A stretch of 35,521 nt of DNA, taken from Methylococcaceae bacterium (GTDB lineage: Bacteria > Pseudomonadota > Gammaproteobacteria > Methylococcales > Methylomonadaceae). Below are positions 9,545 through 20,273 of this stretch, in pieces. The translations under genes were made by a program, and so were the position numbers. The DNA lies in the NCBI GenBank assembly GCA_021736705.1, contig JAIPFI010000009.1, forward strand, positions 1 through 35,521, written 5' to 3'. Numbering within the stretch: position 1 is the first letter of the stretch; the number at the start of each line of letters is the position of its first letter. Under the pieces are notes generated by a model that worked only from the letters and a program-made list of their open reading frames with translations, was not told where the DNA came from and did not search any database.

Positions 9545-11635
9545 TTAGCCTTCTTCTTTATCTACTTCTTTCATACTTAATCTTACGCGACCTTGACGAT
9601 CAATTTCTAAGACTTTTACTTTAACAACATCACCTTCTTTCAACTTATCGCTAACTTTATCCACATGCTCATCAGTGATCTGTGAGATATGTACTAAGCC
9701 ATCTTTACCTGGAAGAATAGTAACAAAAGCACCAAAGTCCATCAAACGCGCCACTTTACCTTCGTAAATCTTGCCCACTTCAACTTCAGCAGTAATTTCT
9801 TCGATGATTTTTCTAGCGGCTTCACCTGCGGCTTTATCAACAGAAGCAACATTAACCGTACCATCATCAGTCAAATCAACAGTTGCACCGGTTTGCTCGG
9901 TAATACCACGAATCGTAGCACCACCTTTACCAATGACCTCGCGAATTTTACTCGGATCAATTTTAAAAGTAATAATTCTAGGTGCAAAATCAGACATCTC
10001 TTCACGAGTGGTTGATAAGGCTTTATTCATTTCACCTAAAATATGCAAACGCCCCGCTTTCGCTTGATCCAAAGCAACACGCATAATCTCTGATGTAATA
10101 CCGTCGATTTTGATATCCATTTGCAAAGCGGTAATACCCTTTGCAGAACCCGCTACTTTGAAATCCATATCGCCTAAATGATCTTCATCACCCACGATAT
10201 CAGAAAGCACAGCAAATGCCTCACCTTCTTTAATCAAGCCCATTGCAATACCTGCAACTGGCGCTTTAAGAGGCACGCCGGCATCCATTAACGCTAAACT
10301 TGTACCACAAACAGAGGCCATAGAGCTTGAGCCATTAGATTCGGTAATTTCAGAAACCACACGAATCGTATATGGAAATTCAGCCATATCGGGCATTACA
10401 GCAGCAACACCACGTTTCGCTAAACGACCGTGACCAATCTCACGACGCTTTGGAGAACCAACAAAACCTGTTTCACCAACACTGTATGGAGGAAAATTGT
10501 AATGCAACATAAATGGTTCTTTATATTCACCAGCCAATGCATCAATAATTTGCGCATCACGTTCAGTACCTAATGTTGCAACCACTAAGGCTTGCGTTTC
10601 ACCGCGCGTAAACAAGGCGGAACCATGAGTACGAGGTAACACACCCGTACGTACAGCAATAGGGCGTACTACATCCAAATCACGACCATCAATACGTTTT
10701 CTATCACTTAAAATTGCCGAGCGTACGACTCTTTTTTCAATTTCTTCAATAATGTCACGAATATTAGCTTCTTTATATTGCTCATCAGCCGTTAATTTCT
10801 CAACCACTGCTGCTCTAATAGCACTTAATGCATCTTGACGTACTAATTTTTCTGCAATTTGATAAGCAGTCGCAATAGGTGCTTCTACTTCAGTCGCAAC
10901 AAGTATTTCTAATTCTGTATCTGCAACAGGTGCAACCCAGTTATATAGGGGAGTATTTACTTCAGCAGCAAATTCATTAATTGCCGTAATAGCAACTTGC
11001 ATTTGTTCGTGACCAAATAACACCGAACCTAGCATGATTTCTTCGCTTAAATTATCCGCTTCAGATTCCACCATCAATACAGCATGACTAGTACCTGCAA
11101 CCACTAAATCTAATAATGAATCTGCTAAACGCTCTTTACTTGGGTTTAAAATATATTCGCCATCAATATAACCCACACGCGCTGCACCAACAGGGCCATT
11201 AAAAGGCAAGCCCGATACTGCCAAAGCAGCCGAAGCCCCTAATAATGCTGGAATTTCTGGATCTACATCAGGGTTTAATGAAACAACGGTGATAATAATT
11301 TGAACTTCATTCGTATAGCCTTTCGGAAATAAAGGACGAATCGGTCGATCAACAAGGCGACATGTTAAAGTTTCTGTTTCTGTAGGACGACCTTCACGCT
11401 TAAAAAATCCACCGGGGATTTTTCCTGCTGCATACGCTTTTTCTTGATAATTGACAGTTAATGGGAAAAAATCCCCGCCATTGGCTTCTTTTTTTCCGAC
11501 TACTGAGACTAAAAGCGATGTGCCTTCGACATCAATCATTACTGCACCGCTAGTTTGACGGGCAATTTCACCTGTTTCAATACTAACTAATTGTTGACCG
11601 TATTGAAATTCTTTTCTGATTGGTTTCAGATTCAC
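9545..11635 (-). CDS. pnp: polyribonucleotide nucleotidyltransferase
   Basis: Two RNase PH domains, KH ([26 protein letters not shown]) and S1 ([34 protein letters not shown]). Confidence 0.98.
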   Translation of the reverse strand: MNLKPIRKEFQYGQQLVSIETGEIARQTSGAVMIDVEGTSLLVSVVGKKEANGGDFFPLTVNYQEKAYAAGKIPGGFFKREGRPTETETLTCRLVDRPIRPLFPKGYTNEVQIIITVVSLNPDVDPEIPALLGASAALAVSGLPFNGPVGAARVGYIDGEYILNPSKERLADSLLDLVVAGTSHAVLMVESEADNLSEEIMLGSVLFGHEQMQVAITAINEFAAEVNTPLYNWVAPVADTELEILVATEVEAPIATAYQIAEKLVRQDALSAIRAAVVEKLTADEQYKEANIRDIIEEIEKRVVRSAILSDRKRIDGRDLDVVRPIAVRTGVLPRTHGSALFTRGETQALVVATLGTERDAQIIDALAGEYKEPFMLHYNFPPYSVGETGFVGSPKRREIGHGRLAKRGVAAVMPDMAEFPYTIRVVSEITESNGSSSMASVCGTSLALMDAGVPLKAPVAGIAMGLIKEGEAFAVLSDIVGDEDHLGDMDFKVAGSAKGITALQMDIKIDGITSEIMRVALDQAKAGRLHILGEMNKALSTTREEMSDFAPRIITFKIDPSKIREVIGKGGATIRGITEQTGATVDLTDDGTVNVASVDKAAGEAARKIIEEITAEVEVGKIYEGKVARLMDFGAFVTILPGKDGLVHISQITDEHVDKVSDKLKEGDVVKVKVLEIDRQGRVRLSMKEVDKEEG

Positions 11636-11697
11636 TATTGTTTTCCTACGTGTTAAAAATTGGATTTAATTAGGTATTCAGTCCATGAATAAGGCAA

Positions 11698-11728
11698 TAA
11701 AAAAGCGGTACAAAGTACCGCTTTTTTA
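11698..11728 (-). terminator. hairpin/terminator between rpsO and pnp
   Basis: aaaaagcggtac-aaa-gtaccgctttttt near-perfect inverted repeat with U tract on the minus strand. Confidence 0.75.
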
Positions 11729-11737
11729 ACTTATAAC

Positions 11738-12007
11738 TTACTTACGTAAACCTAGACGTGAAATTAGAGCTTTATAACGCTCTACTTCCGTTCTTTTTAA
11801 ATAATCTAATAATTTACGACGCTGATTAACCATTCTCAATAACCCACGACGTGAATGATTATCTTTTTTATGTGTTGCAAAATGCGGTGTTAAATGAAGG
11901 ATATGAGCGGTTAATAAAGCAACCTGTACTTCACATGAACCTGTATCTGACTCTGATAAACGATATTCTTCAACAACTGCTTTTTTTTGTTCTGCTGTAA
12001 ATGGCAT
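11738..12007 (-). CDS. rpsO: 30S ribosomal protein S15 (89 aa; shorter start than the supplied ORF)
   Basis: [72 protein letters not shown]; start set to the MPF methionine. Confidence 0.97.
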   Translation of the reverse strand: MPFTAEQKKAVVEEYRLSESDTGSCEVQVALLTAHILHLTPHFATHKKDNHSRRGLLRMVNQRRKLLDYLKRTEVERYKALISRLGLRK

Positions 12008-12080
12008 TTTAATCCCTATGATTAATGTAATAAGAGCTTTCACTCTGGTTAAATATGTTTCCACGATAGGGTGTAGAAAC
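12008..12080 (-). promoter_or_regulatory. candidate rpsO leader pseudoknot (S15 autoregulatory element)
   Basis: Minus strand: GTTTC-TA-CAC[CCTATC]GTG-GAAAC hairpin; loop-region CCCTAT is perfectly complementary to ATAGGG just upstream of the rpsO ATG. Confidence 0.5.
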
Positions 12081-12089
12081 AAGAAATTT

Positions 12090-12998
12090 TCAATTCATTA
12101 TAAATAATTTTCTGGGTTGTATTTTATCATCCATTAACATTTCCCCCAAGCCTAAAAACTTTTCATCATGATAAATTCGACAAACACCTAGCTTAGCCTC
12201 CGTTGTAGGATAAGCAATTTGCTGTCCTTGCTGAATTAAGTCAGCTTCAAACTGTGAAACAGAAACGGCTGGTATAGACTGCAAAGGCTGATCAACAGAG
12301 ATTAATATAGACTCTAGCGGCTCACCTAGCTCTAACGCTTGTAATTGCTCAATAGTTCGCGCATCCGCCAACAAGAACTGCCCAGCCGCTGTACGGCGTA
12401 ACTCTTTCACTGTGCCGCCGCAGCCTAAGTAATGACCGATATCTTCAGCTAGGGTACGAATATAGGTACCTTTAGAACAACACACATCCAGCGTTAATGT
12501 GTCTCCCGTAAAAGCAAGACATTCAATCGCATAAATCGTAATTTTGCGCGCCTTACGCTCAACGGTAATACCTTCACGAGCAAGCTCGTACAATTTTTTA
12601 CCTTGATGCTTTAATGCCGAATACATAGGCGGAACTTGCTCAATCTCTCCAACGAAGCTCGCCAAACAATCCGCTAATTGCTGATCGCTTATTTCAGGCA
12701 CAGCTTTAGTTTCTAAAACTGTACCATCAACATCCCCAGTATCAGTCATCACACCCAACTGAATAACTGTTTGATAACGCTTGTCATCCGCCAGCATATA
12801 AGCGGACACTTTAGTGCCCTCACCTAAACAAATTGGCAATAAACCTGTTGCCAAAGGATCTAAACTACCGGTATGGCCTGCTTTATTAGCATTATAGAGG
12901 CGTTTCACCTCTTGCATGGCCTTATTAGATGAAATACCCTGCCGCTTATCCAGCAAAATAATACCATGTATATCAAGCCCTTTTTTACGCCTAGCCAT
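12090..12998 (-). CDS. truB: tRNA pseudouridine(55) synthase
   Basis: [52 protein letters not shown]. Confidence 0.97.
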   Translation of the reverse strand: MARRKKGLDIHGIILLDKRQGISSNKAMQEVKRLYNANKAGHTGSLDPLATGLLPICLGEGTKVSAYMLADDKRYQTVIQLGVMTDTGDVDGTVLETKAVPEISDQQLADCLASFVGEIEQVPPMYSALKHQGKKLYELAREGITVERKARKITIYAIECLAFTGDTLTLDVCCSKGTYIRTLAEDIGHYLGCGGTVKELRRTAAGQFLLADARTIEQLQALELGEPLESILISVDQPLQSIPAVSVSQFEADLIQQGQQIAYPTTEAKLGVCRIYHDEKFLGLGEMLMDDKIQPRKLFIMN

Positions 12999-13001
12999 AA
13001 C

Positions 13002-13379
13002 TTAATCTTGATCCTCTTCTGACTCAGGAGCCGCGGGAAATTGAGACAATAACTCCGATACCCGCATACCATTTTCAAAAGACGTATCATAATGAAACTT
13101 GATATAAGGCACACTACGCAAACGCATACGCTTACCTACCTCTGAGCGTATATAAGGTGCAGCTTCATTCAACAGCTTCACATTATCTTTTTGGCCTTGT
13201 TCATCTGCACCTAAAACAGTAATAAAAACTTTTGCCGAGGTTAAGTCTTTACTTAACTCAACCTCATTGACAGTAATAAATCCAATACGTGGATCTTTAA
13301 TGCCTTGCTGCAAAATAATAGCTAATTCCTTCTGCATCTGCGATGAAACTCGCGAACTACGTTTAAACTCTCTAGCCAT
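13002..13379 (-). CDS. rbfA: 30S ribosome-binding factor A
   Basis: RSSRVSSQMQKELAIILQQGIKDPRIGFITVNEVELSKDLTSAKVFITVLG; operon position. Confidence 0.96.
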   Translation of the reverse strand: MAREFKRSSRVSSQMQKELAIILQQGIKDPRIGFITVNEVELSKDLTSAKVFITVLGADEQGQKDNVKLLNEAAPYIRSEVGKRMRLRSVPYIKFHYDTSFENGMRVSELLSQFPAAPESEEDQD

Positions 13380-16051
13380 TATATTTCACGCTTCACTTCA
13401 AATCGCTCAAAAACCTCAATCTGATCACCGGCTTTAACATCGTTGTAATTCTTTACACCGATACCACATTCCATGCCCATTTTAACTTCGCTGGCCTCAT
13501 CTTTATAGCGTCTCAATGACTCTAATTGCCCTTCATAAATCACCACGTTATCGCGTAAAACACGAATAGGTAAGCTACGTTTAACAAAGCCATCAATCAC
13601 CATACAACCCGCAATCGCACCAAATTTTGGCGAACGGAATACATCACGCACCTCAGCCAGACCAACAATTTTTTCTTTAATCTCAGGAGCTAACATACCG
13701 TTAATCGATTTCTTAACTTCATCAATTGCATCATAAATGACACTGTAATAATGCAAATCAAGTTCTTTTTCAGCGATCAACTTTCTAGCGGTCGCATCGG
13801 CACGGACATTAAAACCGATCAAAATAGCACCTGACGCCAAAGCTAAATTAGCATCCCCTTCATTAATACCACCGACACCACCATAAACAACCTTAACTGA
13901 AACTTCATCATGAGATAAACTCACCAGTGACGAACGCAAGGCTTCTAAGCTACCCTGCACATCAGTTTTAATAATAATATTTAAATTAGATGTCTCACCA
14001 GCCGCCATTTTAGAGAACACTTCATCTAATTTTGAGGCCTGCTGAGCGGCATTACGCAATAATTTACTTTTATCTACCCTATGCTCCGCAAGTTCCCTTG
14101 CTGCTTTTTCATTAGTAACAACAATAAACTCATCACCTGCATTCGGCGTCCCTGATAAACCTAAGATTTCAACAGGCGTAGAAGGCCCTGCAATTCTGAC
14201 ACTTTCACCTAATTCATTAAACATCGCACGAACACGTCCGTATTCATGGCCACATAAAATAATTTGACCTTGCTCTAAAGTCCCTTTTTGCACCATAACG
14301 GTCGCAACCGCACCACGACCTTTATCAAGTCTTGATTCAACCACTAAACCAGATGCCTTGCCTTCTTTAGGTGCTTTTAACTCAAGAATTTCAGTTTGCA
14401 AAATCAAAGATTCAATTAACTCATCAACTCCCTCACCTGTTTTAGCGGAAACCTTAATGAATTGTACATCGCCACCCCATTCTTCAGGCAAAACATTCAA
14501 TGTCGCTAATTCTTGCATCACTTTATCGGGATTAGCTTCTGGCTTATCCATTTTATTCATAGCGACAATAATGGGCACATTGGCAGCGCGAGCATGCTCA
14601 ACCGCCTCTTTTGTTTGCGGCATAACGCCATCATCAGCCGCGACCACGATAATAACAACGTCAGTTACATCAGCACCACGAGCACGCATTGCTGTAAATG
14701 CAGCATGTCCCGGCGTATCTAAGAAAGTAACCGACCCATGATCAGTCACGACTTGATAAGCACCAATATGCTGCGTAATACCACCCGCTTCACCATGAGC
14801 AACACGTGTTTTACGAATATAATCTAATAACGATGTTTTACCATGATCAACATGACCCATAATTGTAACAATCGGCGCTCTAGCAAATTCTTGACGGTCA
14901 TCTGCTTCAGTATGCTCAGCCAACATACCGGTTTCATGATCATCTTCATTAGTCATGATCGGATTATGCCCCATCTCTTCAACCAAAATGACCGCTGTTT
15001 CCTGGTCTATGCTTTGATTAATGGTGGACATAATGCCTAATTTCATTAAGTGCTTAATCACTTCAGCAGCCTTAACACTCATTTTTTGAGCCAACTCTGC
15101 AACAACAATATTTTCTGGAATTTTAATATCTTTAGCTGCAACCTCAGTTGGCATTGCAAACGCATGCTTAGCATCAGAAGCAAACTGATGCTCGTTGCTA
15201 TTACTACTACGGCCTGTTGTTTTCTTACGTCCTTTTTTGCCATAAGCCGCTTTCGCGCCGCCCGCTGGCTTATCCGCTCTTCTGTGCACAGTCGTCGCGG
15301 GCTTATCAGCATTTCTACCACCGCCCGGCACAGCAACAACCACATCAGGTTTTACAGCCCCTGCCGCTGGTTTTCTTCCCGCACCACCTGCAGCTGGCTT
15401 TCTTGCAGAACCACCACCCGCCTTTCTTTCAGCCGCTATTTTTTTAGCTGCCGCTTGTTTTCTTACTTTTTCGGCATTACGCTCAACCGAGTCTTCCAGC
15501 CTTTTTGCCTTTTCAGCAACAAGTCGCTCTTCTTCAGAAACTTTATTTTTCTTTTCAATCTCAGCGCGCGCATCATCATCTACTTTTTTCTGAGCAGCCA
15601 CTTTAGCATCTGCTTCAGATTTCTCTCTTGCTGATGCTTCTCTATGTAACTCCTCTACAGCCTCTTGCTTTTGTGCATGCTCATCAAGATCTTGCTTTAC
15701 ACGCGCCAATTCAACTCGTGCCTCTTCAGTCATGGCATCTTCACGCTTAATATAAGTCTTTTCTTTTTTGACTTGAATATTAATTGTTTTAGCATCTTTA
15801 CCTGGCACAGTCCCTTGCTTAAGCGAGGTCACTGTACGACGCTTTAAAACCACTTTTTTAGCACCTGTATCCTCAACATCGTCTTTACCATGACGCTTAC
15901 GCAAATGGGCTAATAAAGACATTTTTTCCTCTTCAGTGATGGTATCAATCTCACTATGCGCAGAAATCCCCGCCTCTTTCATTTGCTCTAATAATCGCTC
16001 CAGAGGTATCCCAACTATGCCAGCTAATTCTTTTACTGTTTTATCACTCAT
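13379..16051 (-). CDS. infB: translation initiation factor IF-2
   Basis: G domain ([38 protein letters not shown]) plus IF2 N-terminal domains and C-terminal domains. Confidence 0.98.
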   Translation of the reverse strand: MSDKTVKELAGIVGIPLERLLEQMKEAGISAHSEIDTITEEEKMSLLAHLRKRHGKDDVEDTGAKKVVLKRRTVTSLKQGTVPGKDAKTINIQVKKEKTYIKREDAMTEEARVELARVKQDLDEHAQKQEAVEELHREASAREKSEADAKVAAQKKVDDDARAEIEKKNKVSEEERLVAEKAKRLEDSVERNAEKVRKQAAAKKIAAERKAGGGSARKPAAGGAGRKPAAGAVKPDVVVAVPGGGRNADKPATTVHRRADKPAGGAKAAYGKKGRKKTTGRSSNSNEHQFASDAKHAFAMPTEVAAKDIKIPENIVVAELAQKMSVKAAEVIKHLMKLGIMSTINQSIDQETAVILVEEMGHNPIMTNEDDHETGMLAEHTEADDRQEFARAPIVTIMGHVDHGKTSLLDYIRKTRVAHGEAGGITQHIGAYQVVTDHGSVTFLDTPGHAAFTAMRARGADVTDVVIIVVAADDGVMPQTKEAVEHARAANVPIIVAMNKMDKPEANPDKVMQELATLNVLPEEWGGDVQFIKVSAKTGEGVDELIESLILQTEILELKAPKEGKASGLVVESRLDKGRGAVATVMVQKGTLEQGQIILCGHEYGRVRAMFNELGESVRIAGPSTPVEILGLSGTPNAGDEFIVVTNEKAARELAEHRVDKSKLLRNAAQQASKLDEVFSKMAAGETSNLNIIIKTDVQGSLEALRSSLVSLSHDEVSVKVVYGGVGGINEGDANLALASGAILIGFNVRADATARKLIAEKELDLHYYSVIYDAIDEVKKSINGMLAPEIKEKIVGLAEVRDVFRSPKFGAIAGCMVIDGFVKRSLPIRVLRDNVVIYEGQLESLRRYKDEASEVKMGMECGIGVKNYNDVKAGDQIEVFERFEVKREI

Positions 16052-17571
16052 TATTCAACCTCTCCGTTATCAATAGCAAACCAGGGTTCGCGTGCTTTCA
16101 TAATCAATTTAGCGGCTATTTCCTCAGTTATGCCTGAGAACTCAAGCAAATCATCAACTGCTTGTTCCGCCAAATCATCCATCGTTATAATCCCTTTACT
16201 TGCCAACTCATGAGCCAGCTCGTCAGTCATCCCCTCCATAGCCAAAATGTCTTCAGCGGGCTCCGCTGTTTCAATTTTTTCTTCTGACGCAATTGCATTA
16301 ATCAGCAGTATATCTTTCGCTCGTGATCGCAAGGTTTCAACTAACTCCTCATCAAAACCATCGATTTCCAGCATTTCACTACTTGGGACATAAGCAATTT
16401 CTTCGACTGAGTTAAAGCCAACCTCAACAAGCACGGTTGCAATGTCCTGATCAACATTTAATTGCTCAACAAATAGCTGCACCAATTTACCCAATTCTTC
16501 CTGAGTATCTTTATTGACTTGGTCAGCATCACGAACATTCAATTCCCAGCCAGTTAATTCCGTTGCTAAACGAACATTCTGCCCACCACGGCCAATTGCC
16601 TGAGACAAACTATCTGAAGAAACAGCAACATCCATTGTATGCTTATCTTCATCAACGACTATAGACTCAATTTCTGCGGGAGACATGGCATTGATAACAA
16701 ACTGCGCTTCATTTTCATTCCATAATATGACATCAATACGTTCGCCATTTAACTCATTAGAAATCGTCTGAACCCTTGAACCACGCATCCCTACGCACGC
16801 TCCTACCGGATCAATACGAGGATCATTACTGCGCACCGCCACTTTAGCTCTTGAGCCAGGGTCACGCGCCGCACCTAGCACATCAATCATACCCTCGCCT
16901 ACTTCTGGCACTTCCAATCTAAATAAAGCCAACACAAACTCAGGCGCTGTTCGACTAACAAATAATTGTGGCCCGCGAACTTCAGTACGCACCTCTTTTA
17001 AATAACCGCGAATTCGATCACCGACTCGAACCGTTTCTCTTGGAATCATATGCTCGCGCGGTATAAATGCATCCGCATTACCGCCCAAATCTATATAAAC
17101 ACTACCTTTTTCGATACGCTTAATAACACCGGTAACCAATTCACCGACTCTATCTATATAAGCATCAGCAACTTTTTTACGCTCAGCTTCACGCACCTTA
17201 TGAATAATAACCTGTTTTGCTGCCTGTGCTGAAATTCGCCCAAACTCGACTGACTCTACTTCATCTTCAATAAAATCACCAACTTCAATATCTGGCTCAT
17301 CTATTTGCGCAACCTGCAATGCAATCTGTGTCGTAGGAAATTCAATTTTACCTTGAAACTCATTACTTTCTTCAACCACTTGCCAGCGCCTAAACGTTTG
17401 ATAGTCACCGGTTACACGATTAATAGCAACGCGTATTTTAACAGGGAACTCGTAACGTGAAACGGTCGCACTTTCCAAAGCAGACTCTATCGCTTGAAAA
17501 ACAACGTCTTTATCAATATCTTTTTCATTAGAAAAAACATCAACTATCAATAAAATTTCTTTATTTGCCAC
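16051..17571 (-). CDS. nusA: transcription termination/antitermination protein NusA
   Basis: S1 and KH domains ([38 protein letters not shown]), two C-terminal acidic repeats. Confidence 0.97.
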   Translation of the reverse strand: MANKEILLIVDVFSNEKDIDKDVVFQAIESALESATVSRYEFPVKIRVAINRVTGDYQTFRRWQVVEESNEFQGKIEFPTTQIALQVAQIDEPDIEVGDFIEDEVESVEFGRISAQAAKQVIIHKVREAERKKVADAYIDRVGELVTGVIKRIEKGSVYIDLGGNADAFIPREHMIPRETVRVGDRIRGYLKEVRTEVRGPQLFVSRTAPEFVLALFRLEVPEVGEGMIDVLGAARDPGSRAKVAVRSNDPRIDPVGACVGMRGSRVQTISNELNGERIDVILWNENEAQFVINAMSPAEIESIVVDEDKHTMDVAVSSDSLSQAIGRGGQNVRLATELTGWELNVRDADQVNKDTQEELGKLVQLFVEQLNVDQDIATVLVEVGFNSVEEIAYVPSSEMLEIDGFDEELVETLRSRAKDILLINAIASEEKIETAEPAEDILAMEGMTDELAHELASKGIITMDDLAEQAVDDLLEFSGITEEIAAKLIMKAREPWFAIDNGEVE

Positions 17572-17581
17572 TAAGACCCCC

Positions 17582-18046
17582 TTAAATTGAATAGTCTGGC
17601 TCTAGGCGCGCCTTAGACATCGCCTGAAATGGAACTGTATAAACTTGACCATCCTGTTGAAGATAAACATTACCCTCTTCAACTTTCTCGATCAAACCTG
17701 TTATATTTCGTCTGCCATCTACAGGCTTAAATAAATTAACTTTAGCCTTATGACCAATAAACTGCTCGAAGTGCTCTATCTTAAATAGCGGCCTGTCCAT
17801 GCCTGGCGATGAAACTTCTAAATTATATTCACCTGCAATAGGGTCTTCAACATCCAGCACCCCACTTATCTGATGGCTCACGGCGGTACAGTCTTCCATG
17901 CCCACACCTTGCTCTCTATCGATAAAAATACGTAGCAATCCATGCTTAGGATGAGGATTGTATTCAACCCCAACACACTCATACCCCAGACCTTCCACGA
18001 CCGGCTCTATTAATTTAAGCAAATTTTCAGGAGCTTGCTTCATCAC
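17582..18046 (-). CDS. rimP: ribosome maturation factor RimP
   Basis: LGYECVGVEYNPHPKHGLLRIFIDREQGVGMEDCTAVSHQISGVLDVEDPIAGEYNLEVSSPGMDRPL. Confidence 0.96.
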   Translation of the reverse strand: MMKQAPENLLKLIEPVVEGLGYECVGVEYNPHPKHGLLRIFIDREQGVGMEDCTAVSHQISGVLDVEDPIAGEYNLEVSSPGMDRPLFKIEHFEQFIGHKAKVNLFKPVDGRRNITGLIEKVEEGNVYLQQDGQVYTVPFQAMSKARLEPDYSI

Positions 18047-18066
18047 GCCTCACTTTCTTACACACA

Positions 18067-18091
18067 TAAAAAAAGAGGCCATAGCCTCTTC
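18067..18091 (-). terminator. hairpin with U tract upstream of rimP
   Basis: Minus strand ggaagaggc-tatg-gcctcttttttt. Confidence 0.6.
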
Positions 18092-18139
18092 CATTGAAAA
18101 CCGAATATATAACTTCTTAACTAGAAACTAGAAACATAA

Positions 18140-18164
18140 AAGCCCCTAAAAAGGGGCCTTTAAA
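18140..18164 (-). terminator. hairpin immediately downstream of tRNA-fMet
   Basis: Minus strand aaggcccc-tttt-aggggctttt. Confidence 0.6.
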
Positions 18165-18169
18165 ATATC

Positions 18170-18246
<77 letters not shown>

Positions 18247-18300
18247 ATTGATTTGACAATGATAGACTACTAATCGTTTTCTAGCAAGCTTAATTTAAAA

Positions 18301-18792
18301 TTAAACTAAAGCCATCAAAACCAACCCGGCAAAAACACCTGCAAGAACATCATCCAGCATAATACCAAAACCACCTGAGACCTGCTGATCTACCCATTTA
18401 ATAGGCCAAGGCTTAATAATATCGAAGACTCTAAATAAAATAAAGCCTATCATTAAATTCTGCCATGAAAAAGAAACGAACCACATAGTAATTAATAAAC
18501 CGGCAATTTCATCCCAAACAATACCGCCAAAATCATGCTCCCCAAGTAAATCAGCAGCCTGCCCACAAATCCAAACACCTAATACAGAACAGAATACCGT
18601 CACTGCACTATAAATAATGAAATCAGCCTGCACTAACAACAAATAAATCGGTACTGCCGCCAAAGTCCCAAAAGTACCCGGCGCTTTTTTCGCTAACCCA
18701 GAACCAAAACCAAAGGCCAGACATAACACGGGATTAGTCAATATCTCTTTAATCGTTAATTGATTTTTTCCTATTTTTCTCATGAGTCCCAC
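18301..18792 (-). CDS. pgpA: phosphatidylglycerophosphatase A
   Basis: GFGSGLAKKAPGTFGTLAAVPIYLLL, GGIVWDEIAGLLITMW, FRVFDIIKPWPIKWVDQQVSGGFGIMLDDVLAG. Confidence 0.95.
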   Translation of the reverse strand: MGLMRKIGKNQLTIKEILTNPVLCLAFGFGSGLAKKAPGTFGTLAAVPIYLLLVQADFIIYSAVTVFCSVLGVWICGQAADLLGEHDFGGIVWDEIAGLLITMWFVSFSWQNLMIGFILFRVFDIIKPWPIKWVDQQVSGGFGIMLDDVLAGVFAGLVLMALV

Positions 18793-18799
18793 TCTATTT

Positions 18800-19732
18800 T
18801 TATGAAAAATGCTCGAAGCCGCCTATGACAAAATCAGACACCCGCCCTTCACGCACAAGCCTTAATCCTTGCTCTTGCTCAATAATACCAATACAGGTAC
18901 AGTCAATATTTATTTTCCCTATATTTTCTGGCGCAATCGTAAAACACAACTCGTAATCATCGCCCGCTATCAAAGGCATTCTCCAGTCATGCGTAGCACT
19001 TATATATTCAAACACCGCACTAGACACAGGAATATCCTGATAATCAAGACTAGCACCTACTCCACTTTTCTCTAAAATATGCCCTAAATCAGCCGCCAAA
19101 CCATCGGAAATATCCACGCAGGCATTTGCTACAGAGCGAATAGCCAAACCTTCAGCTACTCTTGGCTCTGGCATATTAAATCGCCGTAAAGCTTGCAAGT
19201 CGTCAGCACATACATAACCTTGTTTAATTTTCAAGCCCAGACCTGCATCACCTATACAGCCCGTCACATAAATCAAATCACCGACCTTTGCCGCAGAGCG
19301 AAGTAACGCTTGCTGCTTAGGTACTAAGCCCATTGCTTGAATCGTTAAGGTCAAAGACCCGGATGTAGTATCGCCGCCAATCAAATCAACTGCATATTTA
19401 TCAGCCAGAGAAAACAACCCCTGAGCAAAACGCTCCAACCATAACTCATCAACTTTTGGCATAGTCAAAGCCAAGGTTACCGAAACTGGTTCAGCGCCCA
19501 TACTTGCCAAATCACTTAAATTTACAGCCAATAACTTGTATCCCAGATGAACCGGATCTACATCGACAAAAAAATGCACGCCTTCAACCATAGTATCAGC
19601 AGTAATTGCCAGTTCAAAACCTTCTGGCACAACAAGTAGCGCACAATCATCCCCTACAGATAATTGCGTACTTCCCTGCTTTGCAGGGCGTGTAAAAAAT
19701 CGCTTAATTAAATTAAACTCCGTCAATACCAT
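18800..19732 (-). CDS. thiL: thiamine-monophosphate kinase
   Basis: VGDDCALL, TADTMVEGVHFF, YKLLAVNLSDLASMGAEPVSVTLAL, GGDTT motifs; thiL-pgpA order conserved. Confidence 0.96.
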   Translation of the reverse strand: MVLTEFNLIKRFFTRPAKQGSTQLSVGDDCALLVVPEGFELAITADTMVEGVHFFVDVDPVHLGYKLLAVNLSDLASMGAEPVSVTLALTMPKVDELWLERFAQGLFSLADKYAVDLIGGDTTSGSLTLTIQAMGLVPKQQALLRSAAKVGDLIYVTGCIGDAGLGLKIKQGYVCADDLQALRRFNMPEPRVAEGLAIRSVANACVDISDGLAADLGHILEKSGVGASLDYQDIPVSSAVFEYISATHDWRMPLIAGDDYELCFTIAPENIGKINIDCTCIGIIEQEQGLRLVREGRVSDFVIGGFEHFS

Positions 19733-19736
19733 ATTT

Positions 19737-20195
19737 TTAATTTTTCTGTAATTGCTGCAACGCCTTATTTCGTTCCTGCACCTGACGCTCCATATCTAAA
19801 AGCTTACCCCTTAAATCATCCGACCTATCCGGTGAATAAATTTTTCCCGTCTTATTGGGTTCTTCGACTTTTTGTAATTGAAAATGCAGTGACTCATTCG
19901 ACATCTTTATTTTCTTAGGCGCTTCTTCTTGCCTCGCTGGCTCAAGAGAGTCATCAACATTAACTTTGGGCGCGACGATTTGCTCTAGCGACTTTTCTGA
20001 CGCCAAAATACGCTCTTGCCGAAACGCCTGCAAATCCTGTTCTTTAATATATTTGTTTTTTACTAAAAACCTCGTTTCCGCCTTCTCAGGACAATCACCT
20101 TTTTTATAGGTCACCTTGCCATTGAACTCACACTTAGTAATAGCCTGTATAGATTGCACAAAACCAAACAACAAAAAAGCAATTACAAGTCGCAT
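19737..20195 (-). CDS. secreted protein with DUF4124-like N-terminus and coiled-coil C-terminus
   Basis: Signal peptide MRLVIAFLLFGFVQSIQA followed by ITKCEFNGKVTYKKGDCPEKA; start moved to internal MRL. Confidence 0.55.
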   Translation of the reverse strand: MRLVIAFLLFGFVQSIQAITKCEFNGKVTYKKGDCPEKAETRFLVKNKYIKEQDLQAFRQERILASEKSLEQIVAPKVNVDDSLEPARQEEAPKKIKMSNESLHFQLQKVEEPNKTGKIYSPDRSDDLRGKLLDMERQVQERNKALQQLQKN

Positions 20196-20273
20196 ATACC
20201 CACCCGAAGAAACAAAATCAAGCACTTTAACACATAAAAACTTAGCACCAGCTCCCCCCCCTAAATATGAACC

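Noticed and set aside
11738-12082. 114-aa version of S15 with N-terminal [25 protein letters not shown]
   Set aside because: S15 starts at MPFTAEQ; the extension is the untranslated leader containing the candidate pseudoknot.
14358-15847. Several plus-strand ORFs (up to 194 aa) opposite infB
   Set aside because: Low-complexity antisense translations (Ser/Phe/Arg/His-rich) of the IF-2 gene with no domain-like sequence.
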